A stretch of 10,658 nucleotides of DNA from an uncultured bacterium (GCA_937895305.1 CALAXS010000562.1:1-10658); one strand, 5' to 3'; positions 1 to 6,859 are shown, counted from the stretch's first letter. Notes: generated by a model from the letters alone, not told the origin. Made by a program: numbers and translations.

Positions 1-3000
1 TATATCATGCTCTTCCATCATATCGCACTCGGTGATTTTTACCGGAAGCTCCCTGAAATGGAGGGTCACGTCACCCCGCTGACCATAAGCTTCATAGAAG
101 CGCACGATAACAGCATGGGTGTCCTCGCTTTTCTTAACGGTCTCAATGATGACATTTTCAGCATCCACCTCTACAAAGGTATCTACACTGGCCAAAGCGC
201 CCCTGGATGCTGGAACCTGCGTCGCGAGGACAGGGTAGTTGAGTTCGTAGCCCTCGTGGGTGGTCCCGTTACGCCAGTCACCAGGATGAGGGTAGAGTGC
301 ATAGGTCATTTCGTGTTCGCCCTCGTCCGCATGGGGATCAGGGTCGATGGATGCACGGAGTAATGAGAGGCGAAGTACATTATCCTTTACATCATAGCCA
401 TATTTACAGTCATTCAGCAGGCTCACACCATAGTCGCCTTCCGAGAGATCGGCCCAGTGATGGGCGGGAACTTCGAAGCGGGCACGATCGTGTTCGGTAT
501 TCTCGTGGGTGCTTCGTTCGATGGTGGCGAACTGGATGTGGTAGGTGGCCTTGCTGCTGAGGATGTCGACCGGAAAGGCGACCTTGAGGAGGGTACGTTT
601 TTCCCACCAGTCCACATGGGTCCGCACATCAATACGGGGCGACGCTGCGCAGAGCTGGATGTCCTGGGTGATGGTGCTGAGCTCCGTCTTGCGGATGAAG
701 CGCAGGGTGGCGCGTACCGGGCCGGATTCGAGTACCTTGATGCTGTCTGCGGGACCGGGAATCCATTGTTTCTCATCTTCAAAGTTGTGGTCGATGTCCC
801 AGGCATCGTGCAGGTGAGGACGATCCTCAAAGAGTTGGAGGGCATTGCCCTTGCTGCCCTTCGCAAGGACTTCACGCTTCTCAAACTTGTCATAGATACT
901 GGTGAACTGGCCGTATTTATCGAGCTTGATGCGGAGGAAGGAGTTCTCCAGTTTGTTCGGGCTTGCCTCAACCCGGGCGTGGGTGTCGGCCTTCCCTGCA
1001 CCCGCCACAACGTGGAAGATGGCATGGCCGAGGGGCGGCAGGGCCTGGGCCTCAAAGAGGATTTTGTTGGCGTCTGTTTTTTGACTGGGTACCACAGAAC
1101 CGTCGGGTGCCACCACATGGAAGCGCCCTTTGGGCAGGGGGACCTCCGCTTCCACCACCGCGTCACGAATCCAGGAGAGGGTGTTGAAGACCAGAACGGG
1201 GGTACCGGGCCCCGTGGTGTCCATGTGCTTTACGAGTTCCAGGAGGGCTTCATCGCGTACACCGCGAATGATATCCTGTGCCTCGCCATACTCACGGTCG
1301 GCATCGGAATACACTTCACCGATGGAGGAACCGGGCAGGATGTCGTGGAACTGGTTGGTGAGCACGGTTCGCCATGCAGGCCAGAGTTTCTTGCCCTCGT
1401 AGTTACCCCCCTGGAGATGGACCAGGGTGGAGAGGAGTTCTGCGTCGTGGAGCATGACTTCAGATTTACGGTTGTTGCGCTTGGTACGGGCCTGGGTGGT
1501 CTGGCAGGCGCGGTGTAGCTCCAGGTACAACTCGTCGTTATACACGGGCAGACTATCATCCGGGCATTGGGCGCGTTGCCGATCGAGGCTGTCCTGGGTA
1601 CGACCGAATTCGCACTTGGGCACACCGATCATGTTGCCCAGTCGTTTGCCGTGTTCGAGCATTTCCATGGTGGGTCCGCCACCGCCATCGCCCCAGCCGA
1701 AGGGAAAGATGAGTTCTTCGATCTTGTCCTTCTGTTTGAAGAGGTTCCACTGGTCGATGCAGTCTTTGGGTACAGGATTACCATTGTAATTCAGCGGCGG
1801 CATGACGGCGCGAATGCGGGTACCGTCTGCACCTTGCCACTGGAAGAGGCTGTAGGGGAAGGTGGTGAACATGGACCAGTCGATCTTGGTGGTGACAAAG
1901 GTGTCCACCTGGCACTTGCGCATGATCTGGGGCAGGGACCAGGGATAGCCGAAGGCATCGGGTAGCCAGGCCGTGGGGGAGTGGATACCGAATTCTTTGC
2001 GGAAGAAACGGTTGCCGTAGAGGAATTGCCGGATAAGGGCCTCGCCACCCGTCATGTTGGAGTCCTGCTCAATCCAGGGCGCACCACAGGGCTCGAAGCG
2101 ACCTTCCTTGACGCGCTTTTTCAGGCGCCTGTAGAGTTCGGGAAAATGCTCCTTGAGGTACATATAGAGTTCGGGCTGGCTGAAGGAGAAGTGATACTCC
2201 GGGTATTTCTCCATGAGATTCAGTACCGTGGACAAGGTGCGGCCTACCTTGCGACGCGTCTCGCGCAGGGGCCAGAGCCACGCCGTGTCAATGTGGGAAT
2301 GGCCTGTCAGGGTGAGCTTGCCCATGCCCTGGCTGCACTCGAATTGCTTGATACCCTTTTTAAAGTGGCGACGGGCGGGCGCAAAAGAGGCGTAGTAGTC
2401 TTCACTGCCCTTGTGGAGGAAGTCGACCTTGCGGATGGCGATGCCCAGAAAATCGAGGAGCTGACGAGCAGGCGCAAAGTCCGGGTCCAGGGATTCATAC
2501 ACTTTAAGGGCGACCTCAATGTCCCAGAAAAAGTCGAAGGCATCCTGGTGCATGATAGCGAGGTCGGCGTAGCCAAATTCGTGGGTGGTTTCAAAGCGGG
2601 TGCTGGGACAGCATTCCAGGGCAATCTCGTAGTGCTCATTGCCCCGTGCTTTTTCGGTAAGGATGAGTTCTTCATGGTTACGGTCGATACCCTGGTAGGG
2701 AACACCATTAACATAGGCCAGGGTATCCCCCGCTTCGGTGAGTTGGTGGAGATCCTTGAGGAGGGTATGAAGTGCGGGGCGTAGCAGCGCAACGACGCGT
2801 TGGCCCTTGAAGTTTTGCGGGATGTCTACCTGGAGCTTGAACCAGGTCGTCTCATCCAGACCGCCCCAACGGGTTTGTACCTGGAAAGGTTTCCAGCCCT
2901 TGTCGGGCATACGCTCTGGACCGCGGCCTTTTCCGGTAACCGTTTTCTGGATTCGCGTGATCTTGCTACGGTCGGTGTAGACCGTTTCCCAAATCTCCAG

Positions 3001-3057
3001 GAGCCGGTTTCGGATTTGAAGGTGTTCGATTTCACGTTCGGTCTTGAAGTTGGCCAT
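1..3057 (-). CDS. Alpha-mannosidase, glycoside hydrolase family 38 (3' end beyond window)
   Basis: The frame is open for 1019 codons from the ATG at 3057 to the left edge with no stop, so only the C-terminus is missing. GH38 enzymes are retaining, zinc-dependent alpha-mannosidases that trim alpha-linked mannosides. Seen: an N-terminal region (about 1-245); the catalytic barrel opening with GHSHIDTAWLW (residues 252-262; H255 and D257 are the expected zinc ligands); WLPDAFGYP with expected nucleophile D367; NQFHDILPGSSIGEVY with zinc ligand H571; then a long beta-sandwich region. There is no signal peptide, so it is probably cytoplasmic, acting on imported oligosaccharides. Family members of this architecture are usually about 1000-1080 aa, so little is lost. 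The start is supported by an AAGGA site at 3066-3070, 8 nt upstream. Long plus-strand open frames inside it are antisense shadows. Family assignment is secure; linkage specificity is not. Confidence 0.96.
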   Translation of the reverse strand, partial: MANFKTEREIEHLQIRNRLLEIWETVYTDRSKITRIQKTVTGKGRGPERMPDKGWKPFQVQTRWGGLDETTWFKLQVDIPQNFKGQRVVALLRPALHTLLKDLHQLTEAGDTLAYVNGVPYQGIDRNHEELILTEKARGNEHYEIALECCPSTRFETTHEFGYADLAIMHQDAFDFFWDIEVALKVYESLDPDFAPARQLLDFLGIAIRKVDFLHKGSEDYYASFAPARRHFKKGIKQFECSQGMGKLTLTGHSHIDTAWLWPLRETRRKVGRTLSTVLNLMEKYPEYHFSFSQPELYMYLKEHFPELYRRLKKRVKEGRFEPCGAPWIEQDSNMTGGEALIRQFLYGNRFFRKEFGIHSPTAWLPDAFGYPWSLPQIMRKCQVDTFVTTKIDWSMFTTFPYSLFQWQGADGTRIRAVMPPLNYNGNPVPKDCIDQWNLFKQKDKIEELIFPFGWGDGGGGPTMEMLEHGKRLGNMIGVPKCEFGRTQDSLDRQRAQCPDDSLPVYNDELYLELHRACQTTQARTKRNNRKSEVMLHDAELLSTLVHLQGGNYEGKKLWPAWRTVLTNQFHDILPGSSIGEVYSDADREYGEAQDIIRGVRDEALLELVKHMDTTGPGTPVLVFNTLSWIRDAVVEAEVPLPKGRFHVVAPDGSVVPSQKTDANKILFEAQALPPLGHAIFHVVAGAGKADTHARVEASPNKLENSFLRIKLDKYGQFTSIYDKFEKREVLAKGSKGNALQLFEDRPHLHDAWDIDHNFEDEKQWIPGPADSIKVLESGPVRATLRFIRKTELSTITQDIQLCAASPRIDVRTHVDWWEKRTLLKVAFPVDILSSKATYHIQFATIERSTHENTEHDRARFEVPAHHWADLSEGDYGVSLLNDCKYGYDVKDNVLRLSLLRASIDPDPHADEGEHEMTYALYPHPGDWRNGTTHEGYELNYPVLATQVPASRGALASVDTFVEVDAENVIIETVKKSEDTHAVIVRFYEAYGQRGDVTLHFRELPVKITECDMMEEHDI

Positions 3058-3110
3058 GCGGGCAATCCTTATGCACAGGTATAAACCGTTTCATTTTTTA
3101 ATGACAGGCG

Positions 3111-3116
3111 ATTATA
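3111..3116 (-). promoter_or_regulatory. Possible -10 box for the alpha-mannosidase gene
   Basis: The minus strand reads a perfect TATAAT about 54 nt before the mannosidase start codon. The region 16-18 nt further upstream (GGTGCC/TGGTGC) is a poor -35 match, so the promoter is weak, activator-dependent, or a chance match. It lies just downstream of the terminator of the preceding lipoprotein gene, which is where a new transcription unit would begin. Confidence 0.45.
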
Positions 3117-3141
3117 GAGAATTCTAGTGACATGGCACCAT

Positions 3142-3180
3142 AAAAAAATGTGGATGGATCAGGCTTGATCCATCCACATT
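3142..3180 (-). terminator. Rho-independent terminator of the lipoprotein gene
   Basis: A perfect 15-bp inverted repeat (arms 3147-3161 and 3166-3180, 4-nt loop) is followed, on the minus strand, by a run of seven T (complement of A at 3142-3148; the last two overlap the stem). It begins 22 nt past the lipoprotein stop codon. Only the minus-strand reading has the T tract, so it terminates leftward transcription. Confidence 0.9.
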
Positions 3181-3201
3181 CAATCATTTTGATTTGGGGA
3201 A

Positions 3202-3726
3202 CTACTTCTTGGTGGCTACGTTGCCATCCATTTCGAAGCTTTCGCCGTCCCAGGTACCGGTCTTGGTCTGGCCCATTGCAGAAATGGTTACGTTACCATC
3301 TTCGAAGGTTAATGCTGCGTCGAGACCACCGGGAGCGATAAGGGCAACAACGCCACCCTTGATGACTGCGGTTTCAGCATCTTTGAAAGAGATTTCGGTG
3401 CCATCTTCAAATGCCCATGCCGTGCCTACGAGGGTATCGAGGCCAGCAGCACCAGCAGGGGTTTCTGCAGTTGCATCATCAGCAGCTTCTTCAACGGCTT
3501 CTTCAGCCTTGGCTGCACTACCTTCAGCATCTTCAACAACTTCTTCAACGGCTTCCATAACCGCTTCCTTGGCTTCACTACCCGCTTCGGCAGCTGCATT
3601 CGCAGCATCAGCAGGTGTAGCCGCTTCGGGCGTTGCTGCGGGTGCAGCAGTCTTGGCTTCTCCGCCACAGGCAACAAGTACGAGGCTAAGGCCCAAAATC
3701 AGGGAGAGGGTCAGTAAATTTTTCAT
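3202..3726 (-). CDS. Small lipoprotein with Ala/Glu-rich stalk, function unknown
   Basis: The 174-aa product starts MKNLLTLSLILGLSLVLVAC, a type II signal peptide with lipobox L17-V18-A19-C20. Mature C20 would be lipidated, and Gly at +2 argues against inner-membrane retention. Residues about 24-95 form a low-complexity Ala/Glu/Pro stretch whose middle (EAKEAVMEAVEEVVEDAEG) looks helical or coiled-coil. A compact C-terminal segment of about 75 aa begins LDTLVGTAWAFEDGTEISF and looks beta-rich, ending TKTGTWDGESFEMDG. I read it as a membrane-anchored stalk carrying a small beta domain, possibly lipocalin-like; that fold is a guess. The frame extends 18 codons further upstream, but the internal ATG at 3726 has the signal peptide and an AAGGA site (3736-3740) with 9-nt spacing. 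It has its own promoter and terminator, so it is monocistronic. Confidence 0.9.
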   Translation of the reverse strand: MKNLLTLSLILGLSLVLVACGGEAKTAAPAATPEAATPADAANAAAEAGSEAKEAVMEAVEEVVEDAEGSAAKAEEAVEEAADDATAETPAGAAGLDTLVGTAWAFEDGTEISFKDAETAVIKGGVVALIAPGGLDAALTFEDGNVTISAMGQTKTGTWDGESFEMDGNVATKK

Positions 3727-3798
3727 CGGTTCAAATCCTTCTATTCTTAGTTTAAAAAATGGTATCGCTAATCTCTGCAAGTGTGTGCAGACAATTCC

Positions 3799-3827
3799 AT
3801 AGTATCATTTGTGGTATAGCATTCCAA
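3799..3827 (-). promoter_or_regulatory. Sigma70-type promoter of the lipoprotein gene
   Basis: On the minus strand TTGGAA (3822-3827), a 17-nt spacer, and TACTAT (3799-3804) are preceded by TGA, giving an extended -10. Both hexamers match consensus at 4 of 6 positions. Transcription would begin near 3792, giving a leader of about 65 nt. Confidence 0.5.
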
Positions 3828-3881
3828 GCTTTTTGTAGCTGGTCTTTGAGCATCCCCGGACAGGGATTGGCACTGGACCAT

Positions 3882-3913
3882 AAAAAAGCCCCTGTGAGTT
3901 ACCTCACAGGGGC
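3882..3913 (-). terminator. Rho-independent terminator of the porin gene
   Basis: A perfect 11-bp GC-rich stem (arms 3888-3898 and 3903-3913, loop of 4 nt) is followed on the minus strand by six T (complement of 3882-3887). It sits 38 nt beyond the porin stop codon and separates the porin from the lipoprotein promoter. Confidence 0.92.
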
Positions 3914-3951
3914 CGGAACTACGGTTCTAAACCGCTTCTATTAACTGATGC

Positions 3952-5319
3952 TTAGAAAGCAATTTCAGCTTCAAAGAAGAAGTAGTCGAAGTCGTCTGCG
4001 TCGTCTTCAAAGAAGAGCGCATCAAAGCCATTGGTGAAGTTACCAAGGCCATTGAAGAGAACGGGCTGGCCGTCCTGGCTACCGTCACCTGCGAAGAAGT
4101 GAGCATAACCAGCGCGGAAGACGAGGTCTTCGCTGTACTGGTAGTCAGCGTATACGCCAACTTCGATACCAAGGTCATCATCAGAATCAGGACCGAAGCC
4201 GAGAATGTTGATGGTCTGGTTGGTTTCGTCAGCCTGGAAGTAGCTAGCTGTAATAAGCAGGCTCACCGTTTCGGTGGGCAGGAAGCTTACGCCAGCACGG
4301 TAGATGATCATGTTGGATTCTTCGGTGTTCGCGAAGAATTCGGTGTATTCCCAGTTGGAGAACATACGATTGAAAGCAAGCGTATCCTGTCCACCAGCGA
4401 AGAGGCCAAAGAAGCCATCATCAAACTCGGGGCCTTCAAAGAAGGCAGCACCAAGGAAGATGCGGGGCTGCATGGCAACGTCAAAGGTATAACCCAATTC
4501 AACGTTTGCGCCGAGGGCGTCTACGTCAACATCAGCATCAAAGAAGAGACCGTCAAGTTCAGCTTCGCCGAACTGGTAGGCAACTTCAGCTTCGAAATCA
4601 AATGCACCAACGGTGCCAGCTCCGCGGAGGCCAACAGTATGAATATCAACGTCGAAGGCGGTCATGGCTTCGTCGTCGCTTACAAGCATCCAGTAGGCAT
4701 CAATCGTGATGTCTTCCAGACCTGTGTATGATCCATAAACAGCGTAGAAATTTACGTCGTCCTGGAACACGTCACCAAAAGTTTCGACGAGCTTGGAGTA
4801 TATACCGGTTACCACGAAGGTGTCGGTAGTATAGTCAAAGCGGATACCGTCGAAGCTCAGGCCAGTGAAAATGGAGGAAGCGTCATTAACACCTACAAGC
4901 CATTCGCTGCCGAGGCTGATTTCCTGGCGACCGATACGCATGCTGAGGTCGGTGCCCCACATGTTATCAGCCTGGATATAAGCCTGGTACATAGCGACAT
5001 CTGCTGTACCAACGAAATCAATACCGCTGATATAGTCAGAACGGAAGCTGTTGCCCCATTCGCTGTAGTTGTCGAGTTCGATGAACGCTGTTACGTCGTC
5101 CGTGAAGTCGGCTGTTACATTAAGGCGTGTACGTTGTTCCCAGAAAGAAGCCTGGTTGTTGGACTCAGAAAAAAGTCCGGTGCGTACTTGACCGAAGTCA
5201 AAGTGGTTTCCGCGGATGCGGATACTACCGCCAATTTCAACATTCTGCAGTTCTGCGTAACCAGCGGCACTCATGCCGACCATTACAACTGCAACCATAA
5301 AGATTTTAAATGAACGCAT
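3952..5319 (-). CDS. Acidic outer-membrane porin, alginate-export (AlgE)-like
   Basis: The 455-aa product has a Sec signal peptide (MRSFKIFMVAVVMVGMSAAGYA, given here in parts: basic n-region, hydrophobic core 6-19, probable cleavage after A22). The mature protein shows alternating beta-strand patterning and ends AEIAF; a terminal Phe is the classic beta-barrel assembly signal. The stretch from GGSIRIRG through WEQRTRLNVTADF and AYIQADN to MRIGRQEISLGSEWLVG resembles the alginate-export porin family, whose members pass polysaccharides or other solutes across the outer membrane. The substrate cannot be read from sequence. Composition is strikingly acidic, with D/E-rich loops (DDADDFDY near the C-terminus). 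The start has a GGAG site (5330-5333) with 10-nt spacing. It is monocistronic, with a strong promoter far upstream and a dedicated terminator, implying high expression. Confidence 0.88.
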   Translation of the reverse strand: MRSFKIFMVAVVMVGMSAAGYAELQNVEIGGSIRIRGNHFDFGQVRTGLFSESNNQASFWEQRTRLNVTADFTDDVTAFIELDNYSEWGNSFRSDYISGIDFVGTADVAMYQAYIQADNMWGTDLSMRIGRQEISLGSEWLVGVNDASSIFTGLSFDGIRFDYTTDTFVVTGIYSKLVETFGDVFQDDVNFYAVYGSYTGLEDITIDAYWMLVSDDEAMTAFDVDIHTVGLRGAGTVGAFDFEAEVAYQFGEAELDGLFFDADVDVDALGANVELGYTFDVAMQPRIFLGAAFFEGPEFDDGFFGLFAGGQDTLAFNRMFSNWEYTEFFANTEESNMIIYRAGVSFLPTETVSLLITASYFQADETNQTINILGFGPDSDDDLGIEVGVYADYQYSEDLVFRAGYAHFFAGDGSQDGQPVLFNGLGNFTNGFDALFFEDDADDFDYFFFEAEIAF

Positions 5320-5639
5320 TTTGCGTAATCTCCAAATAAGTTTAAGTTAAGTTCCCGGTTTCCCGGGGTGTTTCTGAACACGTCCAGAAACGTTTGTGTC
5401 GCGCGATCAGACGTGCACAATGCACGGATCAAGCACTTCAAATTTATGCCAACATCGTATTATTCCCGACTGCTACATGGAGTGAAGCGTTAGCTTACGG
5501 TTTTCATCCCTCCTTTCGTCTCCAAATTAATGCAACGGGCGCGATGGTGTTCTCGCAAAATTAGATAGGTCGAATGGCGGAAACCGGCTGAAAACCGGGG
5601 TTACACACACTTCCGCTATACACACTACCCCTCATCTCT
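5320..5639 (-). promoter_or_regulatory. Long structured 5' leader of the porin mRNA
   Basis: The best promoter lies about 320 nt before the porin ATG, leaving a long untranslated leader. On the minus strand it can form: a CCGTGCATTGTGCACGG-type hairpin (arms 5412-5417 and 5421-5426); GTTTCTG/CAGAAAC (5370-5376 and 5385-5391); and a 5-bp CCCGG/CCGGG stem with a GAAA tetraloop (5354-5367), just before the ribosome-binding site. Further upstream, a strong AAAGGAGG (5509-5516) abuts a five-codon ORF (ATG at 5507, stop 5490-5492), and the GGAG and TGAA there can pair with TTCACTCC at 5479-5486. I do not recognise a known riboswitch class. Regulation by RNA structure or small RNAs is inference. Confidence 0.5.
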
Positions 5640-5645
5640 TCGGTA

Positions 5646-5674
5646 AATATAGCAAATCCCACGGTGCCTGTCAA
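5646..5674 (-). promoter_or_regulatory. Strong sigma70-type promoter of the porin gene
   Basis: The minus strand reads a perfect TTGACA (5669-5674), an exact 17-nt spacer, and TATATT (5646-5651) preceded by TGC, an extended -10. An A/T-rich stretch upstream (5677-5710) could act as an UP element. It is the best promoter in the window. Transcription would start near 5639. Confidence 0.85.
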
Positions 5675-5750
5675 GCAAAAAGATTGTTTACAAAACACTT
5701 CATTTTGTTGGATATGCGCAGAACTTACGGTATTCGACCACAATATATGC

Positions 5751-6425
5751 TCATCTGCCTTCGATGGCGTTCATCCAAACGATGGTCCAGGCGAAGAGAA
5801 CCTGGCCCCCATAGTAGAGCGGAAGGCCGATAAGTCTATTTATTTCACCGGGTTGCACAAATGTTGCCCGGGCTACGAATATATCGGATACATAGAATAA
5901 TAGGGCTGCTGCGGCCACCCAGGGCACGGCACCCTTCCCGACAGCACCGATGGAGAAGATTACCATAAGGGTAATGATGGCCATATAAGCATATACCGGA
6001 AATTTCATGGGATTATCAGCAAGATGGGGATTTAGCCAAATAAATACTGGAATGGCGAAGACCACCATGGCAATAGTACCCCCCAGCGTCCAGGGAATCT
6101 TTTGGCCGTGATGGAGGAAAGCAATGACATAAAACAGATGGCCGATGAAAAAAGCGATGAGCCCATAGAGAAACATACCGCGCCACATGAGGAAGAAGTC
6201 ACCCCACCAGGAAAAGAAAAGAGCGAGCAGGATAATGCGACCATAAGGGCTACTGAACCCACCCGCTGCAACAGCCAGTGCGATAAATGCAGTGGAGGCG
6301 ACCATCTTCATGATCATGGGCAGGGTACCCCCTCCGCCAAAATGGCTGGACAGGAGCATCGTGATCAGTGCAATGGCGCTTACGCCTGTACATGCCAAGA
6401 GCATTTTAATATTGCTCAGGCCCAC
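5751..6425 (-). CDS. yhhN: YhhN/TMEM86-family membrane protein, putative lysoplasmalogenase
   Basis: The 224-aa protein is almost entirely hydrophobic, with about eight predicted membrane segments. Family marks are GDFFLM (75-80), FFIGHLFYV (92-100), FYVSDIFVA (177-185) and GLPLYYGGQ (200-208), the spaced Asp/His/Tyr motifs of the YhhN family. Characterised members (human TMEM86B and some bacterial homologues) hydrolyse the vinyl-ether bond of lysoplasmalogens in the membrane; activity here is inferred. I chose the GTG at 6425, 3 nt after the stop of the preceding small ORF, with GGTAGG just upstream, which suggests translational coupling. An ATG seven codons in (6404) is the alternative. It is the last gene of a three-gene operon. 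No terminator is evident between its stop and the porin promoter, so read-through into the porin is possible. Confidence 0.88.
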   Translation of the reverse strand: MGLSNIKMLLACTGVSAIALITMLLSSHFGGGGTLPMIMKMVASTAFIALAVAAGGFSSPYGRIILLALFFSWWGDFFLMWRGMFLYGLIAFFIGHLFYVIAFLHHGQKIPWTLGGTIAMVVFAIPVFIWLNPHLADNPMKFPVYAYMAIITLMVIFSIGAVGKGAVPWVAAAALLFYVSDIFVARATFVQPGEINRLIGLPLYYGGQVLFAWTIVWMNAIEGR

Positions 6426-6428
6426 GAC

Positions 6429-6539
6429 CTACCAACGCTTCAAAAAAGCGACAATGCTGAGGAGCCAGGCTACAGTGCCCAGACCGCCGCCCGTGTTGGT
6501 GGATGCCTTGGCAATGGATACGCTACGAAGATGCTTCAT
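6429..6539 (-). CDS. Small single-TM protein, 36 aa, unknown function
   Basis: ATG at 6539 to TAG at 6429-6431 encodes 36 residues: a basic start (MKHLRSVSIAKAS), a Gly-rich turn, a hydrophobic segment (LGTVAWLLSIVAFL) and the tail KRW. An AAAGGA ribosome-binding site (6548-6552 complement) sits 8 nt upstream. The stop is 3 nt from the downstream GTG of the YhhN gene, so the two are probably coupled. It resembles the 44-aa product just upstream: both have KH(L/I)R near the start, then SI, and an ending of a hydrophobic helix with VA plus two hydrophobic residues and KR. I recognise no family. The good ribosome-binding site, coupling and paralogy favour a real gene. Confidence 0.65.
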   Translation of the reverse strand: MKHLRSVSIAKASTNTGGGLGTVAWLLSIVAFLKRW

Positions 6540-6577
6540 TTGGATATTCCTTTATCTTGGTTATTCTCAAAGGGCAA

Positions 6578-6712
6578 TTAGAAAAGCCGTTTAAACAGAG
6601 CGACAACAGTTACGAGTATGCGTATCAGGGTGACTTCCAGGAAGTCGGCTTGCGGATCGACTTCCGCTTTTCCCGGTATGGATATAAATCGAATGTGCTT
6701 GTTTTCACGCAT
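6578..6712 (-). CDS. Small single-TM protein, 44 aa, unknown function
   Basis: ATG at 6712 to TAA at 6578-6580 encodes 44 residues beginning MRENKHIRFISIPGKAEV, then an acidic patch (DPQADFLE) and a hydrophobic C-terminal helix (VTLIRILVTVVALF) ending KRLF. A strong AAGGAG (6720-6725 complement) lies 7 nt upstream, and a good promoter sits about 31 nt before the start. It is the first gene of the operon leading into the 36-aa paralogue (37-nt gap) and YhhN. The shape suggests a membrane-anchored peptide that may accompany or regulate a membrane protein. No known family is recognised, and a toxin-like peptide cannot be excluded. Confidence 0.65.
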   Translation of the reverse strand: MRENKHIRFISIPGKAEVDPQADFLEVTLIRILVTVVALFKRLF

Positions 6713-6742
6713 CCTGTTTCTCCTTGCTGTTGCTGCGGTGTA

Positions 6743-6771
6743 GTTTTACGCGATGACACCCTTGAAGTCAA
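6743..6771 (-). promoter_or_regulatory. Sigma70-type promoter of the small-protein/yhhN operon
   Basis: On the minus strand TTGACT (6766-6771; 5 of 6 consensus), a 17-nt spacer, and TAAAAC (6743-6748; 4 of 6). Transcription would start near 6736, about 24 nt before the 44-aa ORF, with its ribosome-binding site correctly placed in between. Confidence 0.6.
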
Positions 6772-6796
6772 TAGTGTTGCTCATGTATCCCCAGTT

Positions 6797-6838
6797 TGAA
6801 ATGTTACGGCGTTTTCATGTTTCCATGAAATGTTATGG
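6797..6838. promoter_or_regulatory. Palindrome with flanking direct repeats, candidate operator
   Basis: TTTCATG-TTTC-CATGAAA (6813-6830) is a perfect 7-bp inverted repeat. TGAAATGTTAyGG occurs twice, at 6797-6809 and 6826-6838, 29 bp apart. It lies about 45 bp upstream of the -35 box of the leftward operon, a position suited to an activator, and is well away from the rightward promoter. Being a protein-binding site is inference. Confidence 0.35.
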
Positions 6839-6859
6839 GCCTTTGTTTATAGAGTGAAT

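Noticed and set aside
457..1518. 353-aa plus-strand open frame, and the similar 267-aa one at 1981-2784
   Set aside because: They lie wholly antisense to the GH38 catalytic and C-terminal coding sequence, which has clear family motifs. The low stop density comes from the GC-rich codon bias of the real gene; no family is recognisable.
3727..3780. 18-codon N-terminal extension of the lipoprotein
   Set aside because: It would bury the type II signal peptide. The internal ATG at 3726 has a correctly spaced ribosome-binding site.
4099..4731. 210-aa plus-strand frame opposite the porin
   Set aside because: Antisense shadow. The porin on the other strand has a signal peptide, terminal Phe, promoter and terminator.
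5561..5743. 60-aa minus-strand frame upstream of the porin
   Set aside because: It spans the strong promoter at 5646-5674, so its start would not be transcribed from it. A 24-codon remnant from ATG 5635 would be nearly leaderless and has low-complexity, family-free content.
6102..6581. 159-aa plus-strand frame overlapping the yhhN operon
   Set aside because: Antisense to the YhhN membrane protein, with hydrophilic family-free translation; a shadow.
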